Positions 35,761 to 44,782 of a DNA stretch of 64,000 nucleotides are shown here, piece after piece. A program made the translations under genes and the position numbers. The stretch's first letter is position 1. Each line of letters opens with the position of its first letter. Under the pieces are notes generated by a model, which was given only the letters and a program-made list of their open reading frames with translations, was not told where the DNA came from and ran no database searches. The stretch comes from Bryum argenteum. Lineage: Eukaryota > Streptophyta > Bryopsida > Bryales > Bryaceae. Location: positions 2,586,727 through 2,650,726 of the forward strand of contig CM073327.1 of the NCBI GenBank assembly GCA_037043015.1. The letters are read 5' to 3'.

Positions 35761-36634
35761 ACTACACAACACTTGTTGATTAGTGTTACAATTGTTAATA
35801 GGGAAAACCATATCTCTAAATGTCACACATCACCATAGTGTTACAACACTAATCTTCAAAACATAACACTAAATGTGAGAGCATGCAAACTTTCTTGCAA
35901 GTGAAGAATTTATTAGAATTGGTGACATGAAGAAAAAACAAGGAGCACTGATAGCAAAGGTGGCCCAAAGTGAACACTTATCTTGACCTCTAAAGCCCCT
36001 CGGTGATTTTTAAGAGCTTGATACCTCAAAATTGCAATTTTCTACCTCTATGCACTCCCAGGGTGTAAACCATTTTTTCTATATTCAAACTTCCAACTAT
36101 AAGATTTTGTACCTACGACTATCTTTAGTTACTATCCCAAAGTTTGAATGTTAAATGTTTACCATTTGAAAGATCATAACATCCAAAGTTTGTCTCCCAA
36201 TTTTTTTTGGGCATAGTGAAGATTCCTTTTTAGATTCTTGAAGGTTGCCCTCCTAAAAAGTTTAAACTATTTGAATGTGGTCACTTTAGAACTCAAGTAG
36301 TAATTCAGTAGTGAACAAAATTTTTATTTTAAAAACTTTTTTAAGCTACCCCATTTCAGCTCGCAACCCAAGAATTGTCCTAGAAGACTCAAAAATTGAA
36401 ATTTTGACTTTGCAAATTTTACCACATACACTTCGCAATATAAGTAGCATCTGCAAAAATCTGAGACAAATATACTACGTTCAACACCTTCATCTATGCT
36501 ACCAGAATTTACAAAAACCCATTTTAGGTCTCAAGGAACTTTAGGAATTAAAAGAGCTGAGAAATGGTGTAAATGGGTAACTTTCAATGAAGAACACTAA
36601 TCTTCACATAACACTAATTATCAACAACTCTTAT
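35761..36634. mobile_element. CACTA-like small element carrying a nested TTAA element
   Basis: Left end TACTACACAACACTTGTTGA and inverted right end TCAACAACTCTTATTGG. The subterminal word GATTAGTGTTA is repeated in both orientations. Removing the TTAA element at 35983-36551 leaves about 300 bp that matches, in reverse, the element at 38770-39085 (GGCCCAAAGTGAACAC in this copy). The CACTA assignment rests on the terminal consensus CACTACACAAGAG and is tentative. Confidence 0.65.
35983..36551 (+). mobile_element. TTAA-family D element nested in the CACTA-like element
   Basis: Degenerate ends TTGACCTCTAAAG and CTTTAGGAATTAA. The boxes at 36098 (CTATAAGAT region) and 36168 (GAAAGATC) are 70 bp apart. 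The sequence on either side reconnects to match the uninterrupted copy at 38770-39085. Confidence 0.7.
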
Positions 36635-37293
36635 TGGTCAAACAATAATAACCAAATCAACCAATTACTGTAGTTTTGCCCCCGAGGATGTCGAATGTTT
36701 CACCTAAACAATGATTTCCACCAAAACAATGAAAACATATGAAAGTTTCCATATAATCTTGAAAATCTTTTTATGTATACGAGTCACTCATTGTTGGAAA
36801 ACACGGAGAAATCGGCTCAATTGCATTGACAATATAAGTCAAATCTAACGAATATGCTTGTGTTTGATTCCTTTCGGAAATTTAACGTTTCAAATTCAGC
36901 CCATGTGAAATCATCAAGCTCACTGTGGCCATATACCCCGGTGATAATTCACTTATAATTGTGCATGGTTTGACTCTCAAACTCATATGAAGGTGATTCC
37001 CTTTAAAAAAATCGGGATATTTTCGAAGCATATCTTTCGTTATTTGTACGTTACTTGCGGACAAACAGTCTCCCTGGACATTGAATAGTTTCTGTCTGTT
37101 TTTGAGAGTCATATTTGACAGTATCATTTGAGTTTAGATTCTAAAGAATTCATGTAGCAAGCATCTTGTAGGTCATTCAAAATGGAGAAACTATTGACTA
37201 TTTGAGACAACTTGACTCACTATTGAAAACGTGTGGTAGTTTCAAGAGATTCTTCACCAGTATTTCTACCAAGAATGTCACATTCCACTAAGG
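36635..37293. other. Intergenic
   Basis: Nothing recognised. Confidence 0.4.
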
Positions 37294-37739
37294 TAGGAGT
37301 GGTGAAAACCGTCTGAATTTCAGCTTTGCATACTTGGAATAGTGGTGTAAAATTTTAATTATTTTTCGATGGTCTGCAAAGCTAGTGCAAATCCATCCCA
37401 ATTTATTTTTTTATTTTTTTATTTTTTTTGAGTAATCCTATAATTTCCTATGAATTTTTGAATCTCGAGTCTTAGGAGTCCCACTACCCGAACATAGAGT
37501 GTTGGCTTTTTGGCAAGGTTGTATTCCGAAAACTGTGGATTGAATGTCCCAAAATGAATTAAAATAGGTTCAGTAACTAACATAGGAGTTGTCTAAAACC
37601 GTTCAGCATGCATGGCGGGAGCTAAAAACAGTAGATGGTTCCCAAAACCTGTCGGTTTACCATGAACGGACGGTTCTACAGCCCCTACCTATAAACCTAC
37701 TGTGCGGTTTTTGGGGCTGGACGGTTTTCACGACTCCTA
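37294..37739. mobile_element. Inverted-repeat element with TAGGAGT ends
   Basis: Left end TAGGAGTGGTGAAAACCGTC pairs with right end GACGGTTTTCACGACTCCTA. A second, similar left-type end (TAGGAGTTGTCTAAAACCG) lies inside at 37583, so the real element may be 37583-37739. The target duplication is not clear. Confidence 0.55.
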
Positions 37740-37801
37740 CCTTCAGCTTGGCACTGTTTTGCTTGGATATCTACATGCATGTCGTGTCGTATATTATATT
37801 A

Positions 37802-37903
37802 CTCCCTCTCTCCCATTATAAGTGTCCAGGTGGTTCTCTCAAATCCACCTTGCGAGGTAGATTTGAGAGAATCTATTGGACAATTATAATGGGACAAAGG
37901 GAG
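37802..37903. mobile_element. Stowaway-like MITE, 102 bp
   Basis: Starts CTCCCTCTCTCCCATTATAA and ends in the inverted counterpart TTATAATGGGACAAAGGGAG. It is flanked by TA on both sides (37800-37801, 37904-37905), the Tc1/mariner target. The inner part also pairs (TCTCTCAAATC with GATTTGAGAGA), so the whole element folds into one hairpin. Confidence 0.9.
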
Positions 37904-38769
37904 TACTACTTTGAGAATCTTCAAGTAGGTAACTATGATTCCCTTACAATGAACATCCTTGCATCAAGAGAATTCGGCGTTTGGTTGTTTTGATGCAGCC
38001 CATTTTGACCAAGTTTGCAGCTTGTGTTTCTAATTCTCTAAAAGCATTCAACAAGCTTCAACAAGAAAGATTTGGAGCAGTTGTAGACAGAACCTCCATC
38101 AATGCTTTTCAAAATTTTCATTTCACTTTGTTACGTTGCAAGATTTGGTAGTATGTTTGCCAAACATCCAAGTTGTTTATATTGACAACTAATATTCTAG
38201 TCAAGGAGTTGAAGTATGACAATTGAACAATTCTGGACCAAATGAATTTGGTATTTCATGTATGAGGACGAGGCTTTGGAGGAGCCAAATAGGATATGTA
38301 GGAGGCTTACAGCTTTGTTCACTTGAGTAGAGGTTTTTGAGATGCACCGATTGATAGGTATTTTGTGACTTGGGAGTCACTCAAAACACAACATGGTCAA
38401 GTTTTTCATAGTTTGTGCCTTGAAATTATGTAAATACAACAATGGTCGTGTCTTTTTACGATAGTGGTCATGTTGAATTCTTTGTATGTTACATTCATAT
38501 ATTTACAAATGACTATTTTTTATACTAAAATCAAATTGTGGTGTTGAATAGTTCTAAAAAATGGCATGCCCATCTCTCTTGGGTCCTCAACTATGAGCTC
38601 CCACACATCTGAGACTCTAACATGTGCTTGAAGTGGTGTTTACCTTCTCACATCCCATCGAATAGCCTTGTGGTCAAGTTGTATACACTTTGCACATCTC
38701 TAGAAATTTCGCCAAAATAGGAGTAAACCCAACCCCCTGATTCGGACAGTGGTTGTTAAGATGAGAAGG
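37904..38769. other. Intergenic
   Basis: AT-rich, nothing recognised. Confidence 0.45.
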
Positions 38770-39085
38770 CACTGCACAAGAATTGTTAATTAGTGTTACG
38801 AGGAGATTAGTGTAACGAGTAACTTTTGGCAAACAACACTATTTCTCAAATTTCTTGAGAGTAGTGTTCACTTTGGGCCGCCATTGCAATCAATGTTCCT
38901 TGTCTTTTCTTCAAGCCACTAATTGCACTTCTCATAAACTCTTCCACTTGCAAGAGAGTTTGCATGCTCTCACATTTAGTGTTATGGTTTGACGATTAGT
39001 GTTGTAACAATATGTTGATGTGTTGCATTTAGTGTTACAGTTTGCAGTTAGCGTTTGTAACACTAATTAACAACGCTTGTGAAGT
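38770..39085. mobile_element. CACTA-like small element, intact copy
   Basis: Left end CACTGCACAAGAATTGTTAA and inverted right end TTAACAACGCTTGTGAAG. Subterminal TTAGTGTTA words recur on both sides. It serves as the uninterrupted reference for the nested copy at 35761-36634. Confidence 0.65.
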
Positions 39086-39774
39086 AAAAACCCAATTTGT
39101 TTCCAATGGTCATTCCACTGTAGATCTGGTCTTGGTGGTGGTTTCGCAATTTGATTGGCCAATTTATTTTCATTGTTGTTTTCCTGAAAAGTTGCGTGTG
39201 ATCTATACACCCCTTCATTCTTTAACTTTTGCCAAACTTAAATCAAGGACAATAGTGAACAACTTATGCGGTTTACAAGGGCGGGAACGTGATTTTCATT
39301 CTTTCGCTGCAAGAAGAGAGGTTGGAGCGGCCTTTCTTCCATAGCAGGAAGGGTTTTTGTGTCACAATCAAGTTGACTGTGCACTTAGAAGAGGTCTTTC
39401 CGATGTATCACTTCCAAGTCTCTTCTTATTATATGTCATACCTCGGCATACATATGCTCTATAGAATTTGCACTCGATTGTGTAGCATGCACGTTTGTGT
39501 TGGTGAGAGCTCAAGGAAGAGAACAATCGTAGATTACATCGATGTATTGGTGTTTTTCAAGTGTTCTCTTGGTCTCTTCTTTTGTTTTTTGGATTGAGCT
39601 TGTCGTTGTCGTAGTGTAGCAATTGCTCATATGCTTTCTTAAACATTCAAGCATTGGTCGCTACTCATTAAACCGTAAACCCTATTCGAACAAAGAAAAA
39701 ACCTCACATTAAGGAGTGGGTGTGCAGTTTCTTTGTGCTTGATGTCTCATTTAACCAAGAAATTCCACCGCACC
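39086..39774. other. Intergenic
   Basis: Open frames at 39042-39597 have no recognisable domain. Confidence 0.4.
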
Positions 39775-39903
39775 CCGAGATGGAAATACTGATGGATTCT
39801 TACTTGGTTTCTAGCCACCGCCGAGATGGAAATACTGGTGGATTCTTACTTGGTTTCTAGCCACCGCCGAGATAGAAATACCGGTGGATTCTTACTTGGT
39901 TTC
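39775..39903. repeat. 46-bp tandem repeat, 2.8 copies
   Basis: Copies start CCGAGATGGAAATACTG at 39775, 39821 and 39867. Confidence 0.95.
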
Positions 39904-40657
39904 TGATAATGAGGTATAGTAAAAAAGTGAGCAGATTTGACTCCTCATAACCTTAATTTTTCCGATGATATTTGATAAATCATATATTCCACAAAAAAGT
40001 TGGTGAATTGAGACATTCTTGGCTGAAAACTTCGTGGAGATTCTTCACTTCAGCACATGTCATATAACATGCAATCACACTGTAACGAAGAGGGAGGTGC
40101 CCATTATTCTCACACAAAAACTTCCATGCCCTTCGTCCCACTCATTCTTTACAACTACGAACTCTGAAGAATTATAACAAAAGGAATGGCAACCCTAGAG
40201 TATGTGTGTACCTCCATATGTACCTTCAACATCTGCCGAGATATCTTCACCTACCCTATACAACTACTCGGATATTCGAGAGCATATATCCACCCTAATT
40301 ATCAATCACTCCTTCATGATCTTACAGACTGCACTTTACTACTCAAAAGCATAATAAGAAGTGGCCATTATTAACATGTGTACACTCGCCATAGCCGCAG
40401 TCTACACGCGAAAGCTGCAATTCTAGAGACACCAGCAAGCGAGGGCATGCAGGAAAGCAAAAAGGCGTATGTGGTTGGTTGCATTCAAAACCCACCGGAA
40501 TCGTTACTCTGTTGTGATCTTACACAATGTGGTTGCATTGAAAAACATAATAAGAATTGTACATAACAACATGTATACATAATCAGCATCATCTACACTC
40601 GTCGATCAGCCTTTTAATACACTCTGCATTCAGACACGCCATAGCCGCTGGAGAACT
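39904..40657 (-). other. 3' flank of the LysM gene
   Basis: Probable 3'UTR and intergenic sequence. Around 40380-40412 a short run (CGCCATAGCCGC, CTACACGCG) repeats the gene's own 3' end at 40636-40670, so a partial tail duplication is likely. Confidence 0.4.
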
Positions 40658-41458
40658 CTACACGCGCAATTCATCACCAGGGTAGATGAGGTTGGGGTTC
40701 CTGAAGCTGGGATTCTTCTCCGCAATCTCGTGCCAACTCTTGTTGCCCGTCTTCTGCGCAATCTTCGACATGTTATCACCTTTCTTCACCTTATACGAAC
40801 CATTGAGTCCAAACCCACCGTGGTGCTCATCATCGTCACTCTCGTGGTCGATGTGCTCCGCGGTCCGTCCCACCAAGTTCTTCAACCTCTGCTGTCCGCT
40901 ACCCAGAAACTCCTTCACACGCCGCTCGCCGGTTCCCAATGCGCCTTTCACACGATGATCGGCGTCTTCCACCGATCTCCTAATCTTCTGATCCACATCT
41001 GGGTTCTTCTTCTTGTAGTAAAACAGTCCACCGATCAGTGCGGCCAAAGCCGCGGCACCGCCTAGCCACGGAACCCACGCTCCGGCGCCGCTGTCGTCGT
41101 CGTCGTCGTCGTCGTCATGCTCATGCTGATTCTCGTACTCCGGCTTCGAAATGAACTGCCCCTGCCCCTTCTTCTTCTGGTTGTTGTTGCTACTGCTCGA
41201 CTTCTGGTTACTAGAACTCGTGGTGGTCTTAGTCACATTGGTCTTGGTGGTCACATGCGCTCCAGGAAGATCCTCAACTGCAGGCTCCGCAGTCGTCACC
41301 TTGTAATTCGACTCGGTGACAATGGGTTTCCGCTTCGCCGCGGCTGAGTCCAAGTCGTGGTGCACCTTGTTGTACGTCTCACTGGGCTCGGAGTCGCCGT
41401 TTAGAGTGCTGTGAGTGACGGTCTCACGACGCTGATAGTTCTCCCGGTGGCTCTCCAT
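40658..41458 (-). CDS. Membrane protein with C-terminal LysM domain
   Basis: Single exon of 266 aa. Residues 1-110 are polar, low-complexity and rich in Ser, Thr, Asn and Lys, with no signal peptide. An acidic run (HEHDDDDDDDD) ends at 122. A membrane span follows at about 127-148 (WLGGAAALAALIGGLFYY) with a basic stop YKKK. Residues 155-215 are charged and probably helical. The last 45 residues (222-266) are a LysM domain, from YKVKKGDNMSKIA to IYPGDELRV. LysM modules bind N-acetylglucosamine polymers or act as interaction modules. Because there is no signal peptide and no kinase, this is not a standard chitin receptor, and its side of the membrane and its ligand are unknown. High GC and the absence of frame breaks support a real gene. 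No TATA box is obvious. Confidence 0.88.
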   Translation of the reverse strand: MESHRENYQRRETVTHSTLNGDSEPSETYNKVHHDLDSAAAKRKPIVTESNYKVTTAEPAVEDLPGAHVTTKTNVTKTTTSSSNQKSSSSNNNQKKKGQGQFISKPEYENQHEHDDDDDDDDSGAGAWVPWLGGAAALAALIGGLFYYKKKNPDVDQKIRRSVEDADHRVKGALGTGERRVKEFLGSGQQRLKNLVGRTAEHIDHESDDDEHHGGFGLNGSYKVKKGDNMSKIAQKTGNKSWHEIAEKNPSFRNPNLIYPGDELRV

Positions 41459-41986
41459 AGCTGTGGGTGAGGGTGAGGAACAAGAGAATGTGCTACAATC
41501 AATCAGTGAGGTGGGGGGAATGTGCGAGAACCGGTTAGGGTGGCAGGGGCTTTAAGGGGGCCAAGTGGTTTTGCGAGACAAGTGGCGTCCGCGGGACAGA
41601 TGGAGGGGTGCAGGGGAAAGAGAAAGGGCCGTAGAGGATTGGAGCGATGGTGATAAGGTGCGCGGCAATTGGCGATGGAGGTTGTCGAGCCCCCTGCAGC
41701 CATCGCATGGTAGCCTTGATGAACGGGGCTACTCACTTGCCTTGATCGAGGACGACGATGCCACGTGGCTGCCACTCTCAGCGTCCAGCTGTGCCGGGCT
41801 TTGTGACACGTGTGATCGTGCGTTTCTGCATTTAAAGTTTTTTCCTGTAAACGCTAATTAGTGTGGGTATTCCTTCAGCCGACAACTCAAAATTAATTAG
41901 AATGTATTTTTCATAGAAGGTGGAATAGAGGTCTGTCATGTAAACCCAAAATCTTTGAACGAATTTCTTACTCAAAGACTTGTTAG
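41459..41986 (-). promoter_or_regulatory. Upstream region of the LysM gene
   Basis: GC-rich sequence to about 41830, then AT-rich. It probably holds the 5'UTR and promoter. Antiparallel open frames at 41503-41861 are side effects of high GC. Confidence 0.35.
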
Positions 41987-42347
41987 TTAACCCTTAAACG
42001 CCCAAGCAAGCCCGAGGGGCTTGATTCCAACAGAATCTTCTCTGTAGCTCTCACTGTAATCAACTTTTCACTTATATTTTGATGTCAAACTGGTCACCAT
42101 CTTATGATGCATTCCAAAAGCGAAATTTTACAATTCAAATCACAATTTGTATGTATGATTTTATGGTTTGAAAGGATTGTGGTATGTAGGTTGGGGTTGT
42201 ACATAACCTTGTAGGAGGTTGCAAGCTCATCATTGATTGGTTCATTCATGGTGCCCAAGTTCAAAAAGTGCACTATTCATGATGCCCAAGTCCAAAAGAT
42301 GTTGTGATCCAATTTTGGGCTGCCCGTTTGAGGCGTTTAAGGGTTAA
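41987..42347 (-). mobile_element. TTAA-family B MITE, copy 3
   Basis: A 361-bp copy with TTAACCCTTAAACGCCCA at the left and GGCGTTTAAGGGTTAA at the right. Same orientation as 26506-26863 and near-identical to it, with a small deletion before the right end. Confidence 0.92.
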
Positions 42348-42396
42348 AATCATGCTACAAAAAAATTGGATAAAAATGACGTTTTTGGAACTTTCA

Positions 42397-42630
42397 TTAA
42401 CCCCTAACTTTCCTGAAAACCGGGGACGGGTTTTGGAGGTTCGTGCAGGAAAAAAATTCACCAAACTTTGACCATTATAATCTCACAAATGAGGAAGAAT
42501 AAACGGTTCAAATTTGGTATGTGAGAAGAATGTCAAGTGAACTCTGAGATCTTACAGTTGTATCTTTAAAAGAATGCTTAGATTGAGATTTTTTGAGCTT
42601 AATATACAGGAAGGTCGAATTAGGGGTTAA
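42397..42630 (+). mobile_element. TTAA-family A MITE, copy 5
   Basis: A 234-bp copy, slightly shortened near its right end: TTAACCCCTAACTTTCC to ATTAGGGGTTAA. The boxes AATCTCAC (42479-42486) and ATCTTACA (42549-42556) are 70 bp apart. Confidence 0.88.
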
Positions 42631-43721
42631 ATTTCCAAAATGTGTAGATAAATTAGTATGTTTAGGGGTTAAATTTTCTTAACCCAACTAGGTTCAAAAT
42701 AGTGTTAAACTTCCAAAATGTGTAGATAATTAGTATGTTTAGATTCTAAAAATAAATTTAGAAAGTGAACATTGAGGAGAAGTAGTTTCGTACTTGCAAC
42801 CAACAAGAAAAATTAAAACTAGAAAACAAATTTTTAAATTTTTAAATTTCAAAAAAAAAATAATAATAATAATAATAAATCTAACTTTTAGGATAAAAAC
42901 AATCAAATGAAAATTTGGTATGGACAACATTCAAATGATGGATTTGACTTTCCTTCCCGTTCACAAATTGACATAATAATGTGGTTCACAAATTGACATA
43001 ATAATGTGGTTCAAAGTAGTTGACGTTTGGTGAAAAGAAATTGAAGTATTTACTGCCATCGTGCCAATTTGTTTGGTTATATGCTTTGTGTCACGTTTTT
43101 ACAAGTATCTTTGGCTTAGCAATAAAGGGCTACCTCGTATATACTCAAACCCTTTGGTCCTCACAAATTTTTCTTCGGAGCCATTTAAACTATCCTTCCC
43201 TTACATATCTTGCGAATTGTCCTTACCTTTGCTTAAAGCAGCTGCTCTTGGGTCAAGAACTACAAACTTGAATATCAATTCAAGTATCATTGACATTACC
43301 AAATTACCAAATTTTACTACAAAATGTTCCCTCTATTGTTTACCCCCAATAAAAAAGATTCACCAGCTTAAGCGTTAAAAGGAGGTAGCTCAACCCTAAA
43401 GCGGACTTCATGTAAATTTAGGGAATAAAGGCCACATGCTCATGGATTGGGTTCACATTTCCATTCCTAAACTTTGAAAATACAACAATATATCCCTCTC
43501 TAAAAACACCTAAAAAAATTTAGAAAACCAAATGAAATTTTCTAAATTGCTTATTATCCACAACCCTTCAGACTATCAATATGCTCTTTTTACTTTCAAA
43601 TAATACGATCTCGAGTCATGGCAAGCTATCGAAACTTAGCATCGATTGGGCCTTATTGAATTGAAATAAAAACTAAACGATTGAAATAAATATTAAATAC
43701 AAAATTTGTCCTTCCTATGGT
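42631..43721. other. Intergenic
   Basis: Starts with a short direct duplication (CCAAAATGTGTAGATAA at about 42635 and 42713) holding extra TTTAGGGGTTAA words. A short (AAT)n run lies near 42860. Frames at 43020-43378 have no domain. Confidence 0.4.
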
Positions 43722-43932
43722 ACCCAAGAGTTGTTCATTAGTATTACGTATTGAAAAATGCCATAAGATTTTGCTCTTGACATGAACATTTACCAGGAGC
43801 ATTGGTTCAATCTAATATCCCCATCTCAACCAAAAATAGGGGGTAATGTTTTTTTATCGACGGGAGAAGCTTATTTATTACATGTTTATGAAAATTAGTG
43901 AATATAACACTAATCAACAACTCTTGTGTAGT
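43722..43932. mobile_element. CACTA-like small element, third copy
   Basis: Left end ACCCAAGAGTTGTTCATTAG and inverted right end CTAATCAACAACTCTTGTGT. Its right end was duplicated again in the adjacent 92-bp repeat. Confidence 0.5.
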
Positions 43933-44048
43933 GACCTAAATGGCAAGACAAGTAAAGAAGCTTATTAATTACATGTTTATGAAAATTAGTGAATATAACA
44001 CTAATCAACAACTCTTGTGTAGTGACCTAAATGGCAAGACAAGTAAAG
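43865..44048. repeat. 92-bp tandem duplication
   Basis: Copies start GAAGCTTATTTATTACATG (43865) and GAAGCTTATTAATTACATG (43957). Both end GGCAAGACAAGTAAAG, directly before the 21-bp minisatellite. Confidence 0.95.
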
Positions 44049-44279
44049 AGTAAGCACGGTCACAAGATGAGTAAGCACGGTCACAAGGTAAGTAAGCACG
44101 GTCACAAGGTAAGTAAGCACGGTCACAAGGTGAGTAAGCACGGTCACAAGGTAAGTAAGCACGGTCACAAGGTGAGTAAGCACGGTCACAAGGTGAGTAA
44201 GCACGGTCACAAGGTGAGTAAGCACGGTCACAAGGTGAGTAAGCACGGTCACAAGGTGAGTAAGCACGGTCACAAGATG
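44049..44279. repeat. 21-bp minisatellite, 11 copies
   Basis: Unit AGTAAGCACGGTCACAAGGT plus one base, 11 copies with only A/G changes at one or two sites. Because 21 is a multiple of 3, frames stay open on both strands (SKHGHKV on plus, THLVTVL on minus). No gene is implied. Confidence 0.97.
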
Positions 44280-44782
44280 AGTAAAAGGTAAGGGCAAATC
44301 TTAAGCAGTTTGCTCATCTCGCTTACAAGAAGCCCCAATGTCGTCTAACAAGACCTACACGGACGAACTCAAAAACCTTGGCAAACACCCTTCCAGCCAA
44401 AGCTAAAGACATTTCTGTAGTAGCAACTATATCACCTATCGAAGTAGTCTGACAAGATGGTACACACGACACCCTTCCCTATATCACAGGACACCCCAGT
44501 CTACAAAAATAGAAGAAGAAAACAACAGTTCAGGTCCAACAGACAGACAGAGACTCTTTCTATCTACATAAGCTTCCTTTAGCCTCTGCTCTGCTCTCAG
44601 CTGCTGCTCCATCATCTTCAGCTGTAGACTAGAACCTCCAAAAAATTCATCCCCCGATCACCTTACAGCATCATCTATCACAAATCACGTCCAATCCAAC
44701 ATTAGTCTCGACAATGAGACAATCAGGACTACCATGACTGAAGCTTTGCAAAGCCCACAAGGATAACAAGCCTGCAAGGGAC
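44280..44782 (-). other. 3' flank of the kelch gene
   Basis: Probable 3'UTR on the minus strand, then intergenic. No separate gene seen. Confidence 0.4.

Noticed and set aside
44001-44297. Repetitive peptide genes on both strands
   Set aside because: Open only because the 21-bp repeat unit is a multiple of three; no flanking coding sequence.
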